64,000 nucleotides of DNA from Bacteroidia bacterium (lineage in GTDB: Bacteria; Bacteroidota; Bacteroidia; B-17B0; Aurantibacillaceae), in NCBI GenBank assembly GCA_016787705.1, contig JAEUTP010000017.1, positions 381,511-445,510 of the forward strand, in the 5' to 3' direction. This document shows, piece by piece, positions 7,881 through 16,913 of the stretch. The position numbers were made by a program, and so were the translations under genes. Numbering within the stretch: position 1 is the first letter of the stretch; the number at the start of each line of letters is the position of its first letter. Below the pieces are notes generated by a model. That model was not told where the DNA came from. It saw only the letters and a program-made list of their open reading frames with translations, and ran no database searches.

Positions 7881-9029
7881 TTATGGTTTAAACAATAGTT
7901 TGTGCTTTGGTTTAAGTGTCATTTGTAAATCATTAACACTTGCCCTGCTTCGGGTTTGAAGATAGTAATAAATGTTATTAAATGTTATAATTTCTCTATA
8001 ACAATTCGTATTTAATTCATCCCGGCACCAGCTATTGTAATCTAATATATAAACCGAATCGGCGGAGATACAAAAGTGGCGAACGTAAGGCGGTAACTCA
8101 TCTAAAACGTTTTTTGAAAACCTGAATTCAGCTTCATTAACATTACCGCTTTTAAAATTTGCCGAAAGATTATCAGGCCACAGATTTTTTTGGTTAAAGA
8201 ATGGCATTACCCAAAATAAAATTATTACCAGGTAAAATAACGGAAACTGTAACAAAAGTGTTGGGCTGTAATACCTTTGTTTTGTTTTGCCCGAAAAAAG
8301 TAGAAATAAAAGAGGTATAAATGTAATGTTACAAAACCACATAGCGTAGTTTTGGTTAATAGGTGTTGGAAATAAAAAAATAACTAATAAAACATGAAAC
8401 AGTAGCGCAAAAGTTATTGCCAAATACCTTATAACCCTTATCAATAAACCAATACCAATAAATAAAAGAACATAAGGTGTAAATACACCTATTTTTTTAA
8501 CGAATAAGAATTGTCGCTCACTCATCATGCCTTGCAAAGGAGATATAAGATCCGGAAAAGCATTTTCGGCAAATGCCGAATTAAGCTGACTGATACCGTT
8601 AAAAATATAAACAGAACAAAAGATGAGTTGTAGTACAATAAAAAACGAAGTAAATTTATTGGCATCATCAATGCGTCCGTTATAAAACATTAACACAAAT
8701 AAAAATGCGCAATAAATGTAAAGCCATGGCTGTAGGCGATTCATGTCAAACACCACCATACCAGCAGCAAGCAGTAATGCTACAAAAATAAGGAGGCGAT
8801 GCCGCTTTAAGAATAAAGAACCCAGTATGAATAATAAAAAAAATGCGGCAAAAAAATAATCATATGGTGCTTTCACATAACTTATGTCAAATGCGGGCGC
8901 ATAAGGGAAAGTACGCTCACCACCCCATAAATTTAAACTAAGTAATACCGAAATAATAAGTGATATACACACTGTAACCCGTATCAATAATAAACGCTGC
9001 GGAATGGGTATCGAAAGTCCTTCTATCAT
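7881..9029 (-). CDS. multi-pass membrane protein, HTTM-like
   Basis: 382 residues with about nine or ten hydrophobic helices between residues 10 and 275 and a soluble C-terminal tail of about 100 residues. The helix pattern and short motifs such as NRLQPWLYIYCAFLFVLMFY and QLIFCSVYIFNGISQLN recall the HTTM domain shared with vitamin K-dependent gamma-carboxylase, but the catalytic lysines of that enzyme cannot be verified by eye. Its ATG overlaps the stop of the upstream NlpC/P60 gene by 4 bases, so the two are translationally coupled. Function unknown. Confidence 0.7.
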   Translation of the reverse strand: MIEGLSIPIPQRLLLIRVTVCISLIISVLLSLNLWGGERTFPYAPAFDISYVKAPYDYFFAAFFLLFILGSLFLKRHRLLIFVALLLAAGMVVFDMNRLQPWLYIYCAFLFVLMFYNGRIDDANKFTSFFIVLQLIFCSVYIFNGISQLNSAFAENAFPDLISPLQGMMSERQFLFVKKIGVFTPYVLLFIGIGLLIRVIRYLAITFALLFHVLLVIFLFPTPINQNYAMWFCNITFIPLLFLLFSGKTKQRYYSPTLLLQFPLFYLVIILFWVMPFFNQKNLWPDNLSANFKSGNVNEAEFRFSKNVLDELPPYVRHFCISADSVYILDYNSWCRDELNTNCYREIITFNNIYYYLQTRSRASVNDLQMTLKPKHKLLFKP

Positions 9030-9565
9030 TTATGTTTTAGCTTACCGGCCGAGTAAAAATACTTTGAGTAATATGTTTCGGTTAAGCTGTTAACCAATAC
9101 ACCACGAGTGGTGCTGGCATGCACAAATTTTTTATCGCGCAGATAAACACCAACGTGTGTAATAGAGTTACTGTTTATCTTAAAAAAAATAAGATCACCT
9201 TCTTTTGCACTGTCTAGACTTAATTTATCACATTCTTTGTAGATCTCACCAGCCGTACGCGGCATCTTTTTACCATAAACATTATCAAATAAATTAATAG
9301 TGAAACAACTACAATCTACGCCGCTTTTTTCGCAACCGCCATATTTGTAGGGTGTTCCGTACCAATCACTAATAAAAGAATATAATTTGCTGTCTTTTAT
9401 CTCTTTATTGGTAATACCCATTTTTTCTTTAAAGGCGGCAGAGCCTGTTTTTACTTCTACCTTGGCTTTGGTAACCGTTTTTACCGAATCTTTTTTATGA
9501 CGGCAGCCATATCCAATTAAAAGGATAAATAAAAGCGGGATAATTTTATACCTGTAAGTATACAT
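9026..9565 (-). CDS. NlpC/P60 family cell-wall hydrolase lipoprotein
   Basis: 179 residues when started at the ATG at 9565, which gives a lipoprotein signal ending in LLIGYGC; the longer frame (to 9610) would bury this signal. The catalytic domain shows WYGTPYKYGG, the cysteine in GVDCSCFTINLF, the histidine in THVGVYL and the FVHAST strand, which together form the NlpC/P60 Cys-His site. It should cut peptidoglycan stem peptides at the envelope. The usual DCSGF motif here is DCSCF, so a second cysteine follows the nucleophile closely. It overlaps the downstream membrane gene by 4 bases. Confidence 0.92.
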   Translation of the reverse strand: MYTYRYKIIPLLFILLIGYGCRHKKDSVKTVTKAKVEVKTGSAAFKEKMGITNKEIKDSKLYSFISDWYGTPYKYGGCEKSGVDCSCFTINLFDNVYGKKMPRTAGEIYKECDKLSLDSAKEGDLIFFKINSNSITHVGVYLRDKKFVHASTTRGVLVNSLTETYYSKYFYSAGKLKHK

Positions 9566-9721
9566 TCCTATAAAAATAACTGAATATGGCAAGTCTTTAA
9601 CGACGAGCAATACTCAATTTTAGACATAGCACTGTTAATTACGCAATGTTAAAAAACCGTTGTTTTAACTATGATTTACTGTTAATTTTCGCTATTTTTA
9701 AAACTTCTAACCTTGTTAAAA

Positions 9722-11812
9722 ATGGACGATCTTACGTTGAAAACAACTGTGAAAACCAAAATACCTGTAGATATACTTAAAAAAGCCTTTTCATTGATGT
9801 GCACCGCTAAAAGCCTGAGTGAACTGTATGAGGCCAATAAAGAAATTACCGCAAAGTACGTTCATGCCACCAGTCGTGGCCACGAGGCTGTTCAGCTGGC
9901 TTTAGGCTTGCAGTTATTGCCGCAGGATTTTGTTAGCCCTTATTACCGTGATGACAGTATTTTATTATCCATAGGTATGCAGCCTTTTGAGTTGATGTTA
10001 CAGCTTTTGGCAAAAAGGAATGATCCGTTTTCAGGGGGCAGAACTTACTATTCGCACCCAAGTTTAAGAAGGGATAATATGCCTAAGATCCCTCACCAAT
10101 CCAGTGCCACAGGCATGCAGGCTATTCCGGCCACAGGTATTGCTATGGGTATGCAGTATATTGAAAAGAATAGCATGAGCCCCGATTACAAAGGTAACAA
10201 CCCGGTTTCGGTTTGTTCGTTGGGCGATGCCAGTTGTACCGAAGGCGAAGTTTCGGAAGCTTTTCAAATGGCGGTGTTAAAGCAATTGCCAATTTTATAT
10301 TTTGTTCAGGATAACGAGTGGGACATCAGTGCACATGCAAAAGAATTTAGAGCCCAGGATATTACCGAATTTGCAAAAGGTTTTAAAGGGTTAGAAGCAA
10401 GAACCATTGATGGATCTGATTTTATTTTAAGTTACAATACTATAAAAGAATGCCTGGATATTATTCGTGCAGAAAGAAGACCCATGCTGATCCACGCAAA
10501 AGTGCCATTGCTTAATCACCATACAAGTGGTGTGCGTAAAGAATGGTACCGTGATGACCTGGAAGAAGCTGCAAAACGCGACCCGTTACCTCGTTTAAGA
10601 AATCAATTAATTATAGCAGGGATTGAAGCGCCTGAGCTCAAAAAAATAGAAGATGATGCAAAAGCCTTAGTAGAGGCAGATTATCAAAAAGCTTTATTGG
10701 AAGAAGATCCAAGGCCGGAAGACCTTTTCTTACATGAATTTGCAGCAACACCAATTACCGAAGAAAAGGGCGAGCGTGCGCCAAAAGGCAAACAGCCAAC
10801 CGTTATGGTGGATAGTGCCTTGTTTGCAATTAGAGAATTAATGAGTAAACACCCAGAGTGTTTATTGTACGGACAAGACGTAGGAGCAAGATTAGGCGGC
10901 GTTTTCAGAGAAGCCGCCACTTTATCACAGCAATTTGGTGAACACCGTGTGTTTAATACACCAATACAAGAAGCATTTATTGTTGGCTCTACTGTTGGTA
11001 TGAGTGCAGTTGGTTTAAAACCAATTGTGGAGGTTCAGTTTGCCGATTATATATGGCCGGGCTTAAATCAATTATTTACAGAAGTTAGCCGCAGCTGTTA
11101 TTTAACCAATGGTAAATGGCCGGTGAGTATGATCCTGCGTGTGCCGATTGGTGCCTATGGTAGCGGCGGTCCATATCACTCAAGTTCTGTAGAAAGCGTG
11201 CTGGCGAATATTAAAGGAATTAAAATTGCTTATCCAAGCACGGGCGCCGATTTGAAAGGTTTAATGAAAGCCGCTTATTACGATCCAAACCCTGTTGTAA
11301 TGTTGGAGCACAAAGGTTTATACTGGAGCAAAATAAAAGGTACTGAAGATGCAAAAACAATTGAACCGGATGAAGAGTATGTAATTCCGTTTGGCAAAGC
11401 CCGTAAAGTAACGGAAGCGTCTGAAGAAAATATTAAAGCCGGTAAAACTCTTTCTATCATCACTTATGGTATGGGTGTTTATTGGGCAAAAGCAGCCGCT
11501 AAAAAGTTTGAAGGGCAAATAGAAATTATTGATCTTAGAACATTAGCGCCAATTGATGAGAATGGAATTTTTGAAAGTGCACGTAAACACAGCAAAGTAA
11601 TTGTGTTAACAGAAGAACCTGTTCACAATGGTTTTGCGCAAAGTATTGCTGCTCGCATCAGCGAAAATTGTTTTCAGACTTTAGATGCGCCGGTTAAAGT
11701 TATTGGCGCTGAAAATTTACCTGCCATTCCATTAAATTCAACTTTAGAAAAAACCATGTTGCCAAATGCAGACAAAGTAGAAGCGGCAATTGAGAAACTT
11801 CTTTCGTATTGA
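9722..11812 (+). CDS. 2-oxoacid dehydrogenase E1, fused alpha and beta subunits
   Basis: 696 residues from the ATG at 9722 (an in-frame TTG lies 9 bases upstream). The N-terminal half is the thiamine-diphosphate alpha subunit: SRGHEAVQLALG, SPYYRDDSI, and SLGDASCTEGEVSEAFQMA...VQDNEW as the GD...N cofactor motif. The C-terminal half (about residue 350 on) is the transketolase-like beta subunit with LYGQDVGARLGGVF, NTPIQEAFIVGSTVGMS and VEVQFADYIWPG. The protein decarboxylates a 2-oxoacid, most likely a branched-chain one, and passes the acyl group to E2. No E2 or E3 gene is nearby. The -7-like TAACCTTG at 9709-9716 is only 5 bases before the ATG. Confidence 0.92.
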   Translation: MDDLTLKTTVKTKIPVDILKKAFSLMCTAKSLSELYEANKEITAKYVHATSRGHEAVQLALGLQLLPQDFVSPYYRDDSILLSIGMQPFELMLQLLAKRNDPFSGGRTYYSHPSLRRDNMPKIPHQSSATGMQAIPATGIAMGMQYIEKNSMSPDYKGNNPVSVCSLGDASCTEGEVSEAFQMAVLKQLPILYFVQDNEWDISAHAKEFRAQDITEFAKGFKGLEARTIDGSDFILSYNTIKECLDIIRAERRPMLIHAKVPLLNHHTSGVRKEWYRDDLEEAAKRDPLPRLRNQLIIAGIEAPELKKIEDDAKALVEADYQKALLEEDPRPEDLFLHEFAATPITEEKGERAPKGKQPTVMVDSALFAIRELMSKHPECLLYGQDVGARLGGVFREAATLSQQFGEHRVFNTPIQEAFIVGSTVGMSAVGLKPIVEVQFADYIWPGLNQLFTEVSRSCYLTNGKWPVSMILRVPIGAYGSGGPYHSSSVESVLANIKGIKIAYPSTGADLKGLMKAAYYDPNPVVMLEHKGLYWSKIKGTEDAKTIEPDEEYVIPFGKARKVTEASEENIKAGKTLSIITYGMGVYWAKAAAKKFEGQIEIIDLRTLAPIDENGIFESARKHSKVIVLTEEPVHNGFAQSIAARISENCFQTLDAPVKVIGAENLPAIPLNSTLEKTMLPNADKVEAAIEKLLSY

Positions 11813-13257
11813 AATTTCCTAAAAAGATAGCTGAGCTTTTGCTGGTTGTGGCATTGCTGTTGCCTCATCTTTTTTTAAACATCCGGCATACGCAGGATTG
11901 GGGCGATGATTTTGCCATGTACCTTATTGAGGCAAAAAATATTGCAGAACATAAACCCGTTGGCGAAACCCGCCATGTGAGCAATCCCAATGTAATGCTT
12001 GGCCCAATAAATTATCCTATCGGTTATCCTTTACTAATTTCACCGCTTGTAAAAAACGGAATTGATTATTACAAACTCAATTTATTGCAGAGCGTTTTTT
12101 TGATCGTTACACTGTTTTTTGGTTTTCTTTTTTTAAGGAATTATTTTTCGCGAACAGCCAGTATTTTAATGACACTTATACTCGCTTATAATCCATCTTT
12201 AATGGGTTTTAAGATAGAGGTGATCTCTGATATTGCTTTTTGGATGTTTTTAAATATTATTATTCTTTTAGTGTTAAAGAACAGATCAATTTTGGGAATA
12301 ATTTTATTGGCGGTCTTAACCGGTTTCTCTATTCATATCCGTTCTATTGGGTATGTATTAGCATTGGGCACAATTTTATTCTGGCTAATAAATGATCTTA
12401 GAAATAAAACACTTTCAACGGAAATAAAAAAATACACTAGTTACATTGTTACCTTGCTGATTGTTTTCTTTGGCATAAAAATTTTATATCCTGTAAACAG
12501 CGATTATCCTTTTAGTGGTAACAGAATTACTATAGATAATATTGCGTCACAATTATCATACAATGTTGCTACACTGGGTGAGTATTTTAAATATTACAGG
12601 GTAGAGGATTACTATTTTATTCCTTTAATTTTCGCAGCCTTTTTCATCAGTTTTTTATTGCTGGGTTTTGCTTTGGAATTAAAACGTAACGCCTTTTCTT
12701 TTTTAAATATTCTTACCGTTCTTTCGGTTGGTATAGTTATTGTTTATCCTTTTGGTGACGCGGGCTATAGATTGATCTTGCCATTGATATTCGTGTTCTC
12801 GTATTATTTCATCATTGGCTTTGGACAAACACTTACAAAGCTCGAACTAAGAGGCAAGACCGTTGTTGTAATTGGCGCTTTTATTTATATGGCAACTTAT
12901 ATTAAACCAAATGCAGAGATTCATGAAAATGGTTTTAAACCGGTAGATGGTCCGGTAACAATTGAGTTTGCACAATTATTGAATTTTATGAATAAAAACA
13001 ACATCAAGCATAAAATGATTGGCGTTGATAAATCGCGTGCACTGGCTTTATATTCTGATAATAAATTTGCTTCGCTAAGCGATAGTTGCTTTGCAAAAGA
13101 TATAACTGACTTGAAACTGAATTACGTTATCACACATTACTCTCAAACATCCGATCTTAAAAAACAATTGGCAGACGCGGATACAGCAAGGCTAAAAAGC
13201 ATTTATAATAATGCGGCGTTTAAGATGTATGAAGTACGGAAGACTTCTAACCACTAA
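11809..13257 (+). CDS. GT-C type membrane glycosyltransferase (GT39/ArnT-like)
   Basis: 482 residues, about ten membrane helices and a soluble C-terminal part of about 100 residues. The first periplasmic loop carries DWGDDFAMYLIEAKNIAE, the acidic pair expected of GT-C enzymes that use polyprenyl-phosphate sugars; a periplasmic-loop Arg is seen in IHIRSIGYV. It probably adds a sugar to a lipid or protein at the periplasmic face. The start is a TTG inside TTGA, overlapping the E1 stop; the next ATG is too far inside. The last two codons and stop lie in an intergenic repeat (13249-13332), so the C-terminal end may be recent. Confidence 0.75.
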   Translation: MKFPKKIAELLLVVALLLPHLFLNIRHTQDWGDDFAMYLIEAKNIAEHKPVGETRHVSNPNVMLGPINYPIGYPLLISPLVKNGIDYYKLNLLQSVFLIVTLFFGFLFLRNYFSRTASILMTLILAYNPSLMGFKIEVISDIAFWMFLNIIILLVLKNRSILGIILLAVLTGFSIHIRSIGYVLALGTILFWLINDLRNKTLSTEIKKYTSYIVTLLIVFFGIKILYPVNSDYPFSGNRITIDNIASQLSYNVATLGEYFKYYRVEDYYFIPLIFAAFFISFLLLGFALELKRNAFSFLNILTVLSVGIVIVYPFGDAGYRLILPLIFVFSYYFIIGFGQTLTKLELRGKTVVVIGAFIYMATYIKPNAEIHENGFKPVDGPVTIEFAQLLNFMNKNNIKHKMIGVDKSRALALYSDNKFASLSDSCFAKDITDLKLNYVITHYSQTSDLKKQLADADTARLKSIYNNAAFKMYEVRKTSNH

Positions 13258-13332
13258 GTGCAGTAAGAAGGCACAAAGAGCTCAAAGAGCTTAGTGAACT
13301 TGGTGTAAAAACTTAGTACCCTTTGTGGTTAA
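13249..13332 (+). repeat. imperfect palindromic intergenic repeat
   Basis: The left arm AACCACTAAGTGCAGTAAG and the right arm CTTAGTACCCTTTGTGGTT are complementary at most positions. Between them is an aagagctcaaagagctt core, itself near-palindromic. It separates two convergent genes and overlaps the 3' end of the upstream one. Repeats of this cactaag/caaagag type are common spacers in Bacteroidota. Confidence 0.6.
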
Positions 13333-13336
13333 ATAT

Positions 13337-13819
13337 TTACGGTCTATCCCTGCCGATCCAACGTTGTTTACCCAACAGAAATTGCACCGCGAGTTTTATA
13401 TTCTTTTCGATAGTTTCTTCGGTTTTAAGGTTGGCAATGTACCTTATTATTTCTTTTTGAAGAGAAGGAGCAAGGCTATTAAAAACTATTTTTGCTTTTT
13501 TATTTTTATCAATAGCCGCTTTTAATTTTGGATGGAAAATAATTTTTCGTTCTTCCGGATCAAATTCTATTCCAATATTAACGCTATTTCCAACCGTTTT
13601 ATCAGATGCTTTTAGCATTGGTCCGTTGATGTATAGACGCCATTCTCCTTTATATTTTACAAGTGTTTGTATGAAATTATGTCCATTAATTTTTCCTTTA
13701 ACGGGTATTGGACCTTTATCTTTTTGAGCTTGTTTAAAAACAGCATTTAATACTTTTTCCGGTAAAAGCACAAAAGGATTGATACCAATAATATCTATTT
13801 TTGCTTTGAAGGATTGCAT
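13337..13819 (-). CDS. DUF1905 and YdeI/OmdA-domain protein
   Basis: 160 residues. The first 90 match the DUF1905 pattern: FKAKIDIIG, PFVLLPEKVLNAVF, PVKGKINGHNFIQTLVKYKGEWRLYING. The last 60 are an OmdA-like helical domain: AAIDKNKKAKIVFNSLAPS and EIIRYIANLKTEETIEKNI, then a WIGRDRP end. No signal peptide is present, so it is cytoplasmic. The family is found widely and its molecular role is unclear. The next gene upstream ends 7 bases before it, so cotranscription is likely. Confidence 0.85.
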   Translation of the reverse strand: MQSFKAKIDIIGINPFVLLPEKVLNAVFKQAQKDKGPIPVKGKINGHNFIQTLVKYKGEWRLYINGPMLKASDKTVGNSVNIGIEFDPEERKIIFHPKLKAAIDKNKKAKIVFNSLAPSLQKEIIRYIANLKTEETIEKNIKLAVQFLLGKQRWIGRDRP

Positions 13820-13826
13820 TTAAAAT

Positions 13827-14270
13827 TTACTTTTTACTTTTATTGATTGAATCACTCATTCTTACCCATTTTAAATGAAAAGCGCTGTCTTCCAATATAT
13901 TTTTATAGGATTCTTTTGATGGTGGATGTATTTCTTCTGATCTTGGACTAAAAAATTTGATGGTGAGGCCAATAGCAAGTGAAACGAGAACAGCAATAAT
14001 GTATTTAAGGTTGGTAAATTGCTTTTCATTTTCTATGGTTAGTAAGGAACCTGTATAAAGCGGATTTTTAAAAACTATAATATCATCTTCAGTTTTTTTC
14101 ATTAAAAATTCTTCCGATTTAATGATCCTTAAAGCAATTCTTTCCCTTTCAGATAGCGGAATTTTATAGAACACTATCTTTTCTGCCGCTTCGCCAACAG
14201 AACATCGTCCTACCTCACCAACACGATATTGGATCAATTTAATTATTTTAATATTATCTTTTTCTTCCAT
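13827..14270 (-). CDS. hypothetical protein with one membrane segment
   Basis: 147 residues. A charged N-terminal half (EKDNIKIIKLIQYRVGEVG and SEREERIALRIIKSEEFL-like helices) precedes a single hydrophobic helix, LKYIIAVLVSLAIGLTIKFF, at about residues 88-107. A short lysine-rich tail follows. It has no signal peptide and no motif I recognise. The N-terminal region resembles a small winged-helix or sensor domain that would be cytoplasmic, but this is speculative. It is located between an OmdA-type gene and a small membrane protein gene. Confidence 0.55.
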   Translation of the reverse strand: MEEKDNIKIIKLIQYRVGEVGRCSVGEAAEKIVFYKIPLSERERIALRIIKSEEFLMKKTEDDIIVFKNPLYTGSLLTIENEKQFTNLKYIIAVLVSLAIGLTIKFFSPRSEEIHPPSKESYKNILEDSAFHLKWVRMSDSINKSKK

Positions 14271-14303
14271 TTTTTTAAATGGGTCAATTGAAAATCATAT
14301 AAT

Positions 14304-14555
14304 TTATTCATTAAAAATCTGCCACAGTATTAGTACGATCAGTGCAAGAAAGAGCAAAAAACCATAGATCTCATTATCTTTTCTTTTTGAAACTTCCTCA
14401 TAACTGTAACGCCAAAATAAAAATAGAAATTTAAATGCTGTACCTAAGAATTTAAAGAAAGGACGTAAACCTTTTTCAAAAATAATGCCGATAAATATTT
14501 CCCCGAAAATATGTACGAATAGTTCAACTATAATTTCACCGATACCTTCAAGCAT
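14304..14555 (-). CDS. small membrane protein of unknown function
   Basis: 83 residues with hydrophobic stretches at residues 3-28 (IGEIIVELFVHIFGEIFIGIIF) and 60-80 (IYGFLLFLALIVLILWQIF), separated by an aromatic and basic stretch. No recognised family. It begins 12 bases after the LptF/G gene stop on the same strand, so it is probably a downstream cistron of that gene. Confidence 0.55.
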   Translation of the reverse strand: MLEGIGEIIVELFVHIFGEIFIGIIFEKGLRPFFKFLGTAFKFLFLFWRYSYEEVSKRKDNEIYGFLLFLALIVLILWQIFNE

Positions 14556-14567
14556 GCTGTTAAAGTA

Positions 14568-15686
14568 TTACTTCTGCGCTGTTCTATAAAAATAAAACGC
14601 TACAAAGGAGAAGATAATATTGGGTGTCCACACAGCTAATAAAGGCGATGCAAAACCTGTGGTGGCTATAGTTGTAAAAACATACATAAGCATAATATAA
14701 ACGCAGCTTAAAAGCAAGCCAAGAGCTATCTGGAAGCCAACACCACCGCGTACTTTACGTGATGATACACAAACACCTATAATGGTTAGAATGAATGTTG
14801 CAAACGGAAACGATGAACGGCGATACAATTCAACTTTAAAAAAGTCAATTTTGTTAGAGCCTTTTAATTCTTCACGAATAATATATTCTTTAAATTCAAA
14901 ATAAGGCATGGTCTCAATTTTACTTTCATAACGGTTCATATCTACCGGCGAGAAAGCTAATGTTATTTTTTTTGTGGGGTAAAATGTGTTTATCTGTTTA
15001 AAAATCGGTTTCCCTGTTTTTAAAGTATCCAACCTGTCTTGCGCAATAATTTTTCGTTCGTACACATTCACTAAAGTCCATTGACTGCTAACACTGTCCC
15101 AGGCCATGTTATCGGCACTTAAAAAATAAATTTGTTTGTTATTAACCACATCTTCAACACTTACTTTAAAAGCAGTTTTTAATTTGTTATCATAACTTTC
15201 CATATATAACAAACGGTTAGGGCCAATTTTTTTATGAATGTTATGCTCATCATTATTGTAATTATTATTGATCCATTTATCTTCAAAACCAATTTTTATT
15301 TCTACGGCTTTTGGTAAAATAAAATGATTTAATAGTAACGAGCAAAATGCTAAAATAGATGCGCCAATAACGTAGGGACGTAATATTCTTTTAAAGCTGG
15401 TACCACTGCTAAGTATGGCTACAAACTCGGTTTGGTGAGCCATTTTGGAGGTGAAGAAGATAACGGCAATAAAGGTGAACATAGGGCTGAACAAATTACC
15501 GTAATAAGGAATGAACATCATGTAATAATCAAAAATGATCTCACTTAAAGGAATATCTTTTGTGGTATAGGTTTGTATTTTTTCTTTGATATCAAATACA
15601 ATAAATATTAATAGGATCAGTGTAATAGAAAAAAAGAAAGTGCTTAAGAACTTCCTTAAAATATATCTATCCAGGATCTTTAACAT
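14568..15686 (-). CDS. LptF/LptG family LPS export permease
   Basis: 372 residues with the YjgP/YjgQ topology: three N-terminal helices (to about residue 120), a periplasmic beta-jellyroll domain (about 120-270) and three C-terminal helices. Signatures are LDRYILRKFLSTFFFS at the start, SPMFTFIAVIFFTSKMA, and SFPFATFILTIIGVCVSSRK in the fourth helix. It is the inner-membrane subunit that moves LPS from the membrane into the periplasmic bridge. Only one permease gene is here, so I cannot say whether it is F or G. The ATG follows directly on the tgt stop. LptE of the same pathway is at 27081-27581. Confidence 0.92.
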   Translation of the reverse strand: MLKILDRYILRKFLSTFFFSITLILLIFIVFDIKEKIQTYTTKDIPLSEIIFDYYMMFIPYYGNLFSPMFTFIAVIFFTSKMAHQTEFVAILSSGTSFKRILRPYVIGASILAFCSLLLNHFILPKAVEIKIGFEDKWINNNYNNDEHNIHKKIGPNRLLYMESYDNKLKTAFKVSVEDVVNNKQIYFLSADNMAWDSVSSQWTLVNVYERKIIAQDRLDTLKTGKPIFKQINTFYPTKKITLAFSPVDMNRYESKIETMPYFEFKEYIIREELKGSNKIDFFKVELYRRSSFPFATFILTIIGVCVSSRKVRGGVGFQIALGLLLSCVYIMLMYVFTTIATTGFASPLLAVWTPNIIFSFVAFYFYRTAQK

Positions 15687-16817
15687 TTACAACCGTTGTG
15701 CTAATTGAATTACCATTTTGTTTTTCCATTCCATAAAAGAGCCATCAATAATACGGGCACGGGCTTCTTTCACCAAACGCAGATAAAAGCCCAAATTATG
15801 TATGCTTGCAATTTGTGCCGCTAAAATTTCTTCGCAATGTACCAGGTGTCTTAAATAAGCTTTTGTATACACTTTATCTACAAAAGTTGTTCCGTTCTCA
15901 TCCAGTACAGAATAATCTGCTTTCCATTTTTCGTTCTTGATATTAATGATACCATTTTCAGTGAACAATAAACCATGGCGTGCATTACGTGTTGGTAATA
16001 CACAGTCCAGCATATCAATACCTAAAGCAATACTTTCTAAAATATTTACCGGTGTACCAACCCCCATTAAATAACGTGGTTTATCTTTTGGTAAAATGTT
16101 CGTAACCACTTCGGTCATCGCATACATTTCTTCCGCGGGTTCACCTACACTTAAACCGCCAATAGCATTACCAAAGCAATTTTTAGATGCAATAAATTCT
16201 GCCGATTCAATTCTCAGGTCTTTATAAACACTGCCTTGTACGATAGGAAATAAAGCTTGTGTGTATCCATATTTTGGTTCTGTTTCATTAAAACGCGTAA
16301 TACAACGATCCAGCCAGCGATGCGTTAAGCCTAAAGAATTTTTCGCGTATTTAACATCACAAGGGTAGGGTGTACATTCATCAAAAGCCATAATAATATC
16401 GGCGCCAATGGTACGCTGAATATCCATTACACTTTCCGGACTAAAAAAATGTTTGCTGCCATCAATGTGGCTTTTAAAGGTGGCACCTTCTTCGGTCAAT
16501 TTGCGTTGATTGGCCAGTGAAAAGATCTGGTACCCACCGCTATCGGTTAGTATAGGCTTATCCCAACCGTTAAATTTATGCAGGCCACCGGCACCTTCAA
16601 TCACATCTAAACCCGGCCGAAGGTAAAGATGATACGTATTTCCTAAAATAATTTCGGCTTTAATATCTTCTTTTAGTTCGCGCTGGTGAACGGCCTTAAC
16701 AGTTCCAGCAGTACCAACGGGCATAAAAATGGGGGTTTCAATAGGGCCGTGATCGGTTTGTAAAACACCGGCACGTGCCTTCGAATTTTTATCGGTATGT
16801 GAGAGTGTAAATTTCAA
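15687..16817 (-). CDS. tgt: queuine/preQ1 tRNA-guanine transglycosylase
   Basis: 376 residues. Substrate-pocket and catalytic motifs are present: TDSGGYQIFSL (Asp92 acts as the base-binding acid), MAFDECTPYP, GGLSVGEP, and IDMLDCVLPTRNARHG with the nucleophile Asp. It exchanges guanine 34 in tRNA anticodons for preQ1. The usual zinc site (CxCxxC followed by H) is not intact: at that place the protein reads TTFVDKVYTKAYL, and only the downstream SIHNLGF histidine remains. From memory other Bacteroidota Tgt proteins share this loss, so it does not imply an inactive gene. The upstream YhhQ transporter gene fits with queuosine salvage. Confidence 0.95.
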   Translation of the reverse strand: MKFTLSHTDKNSKARAGVLQTDHGPIETPIFMPVGTAGTVKAVHQRELKEDIKAEIILGNTYHLYLRPGLDVIEGAGGLHKFNGWDKPILTDSGGYQIFSLANQRKLTEEGATFKSHIDGSKHFFSPESVMDIQRTIGADIIMAFDECTPYPCDVKYAKNSLGLTHRWLDRCITRFNETEPKYGYTQALFPIVQGSVYKDLRIESAEFIASKNCFGNAIGGLSVGEPAEEMYAMTEVVTNILPKDKPRYLMGVGTPVNILESIALGIDMLDCVLPTRNARHGLLFTENGIINIKNEKWKADYSVLDENGTTFVDKVYTKAYLRHLVHCEEILAAQIASIHNLGFYLRLVKEARARIIDGSFMEWKNKMVIQLAQRL

Positions 16818-16913
16818 AGTTCTAAGATAATATTAAGTTATAAAGTTTAAAAGTTCGGAAAGTTATAAAGTTCGGGTTTTCAAATCTTGTGTCCTGAGTC
16901 CTTTGTCATTAGC

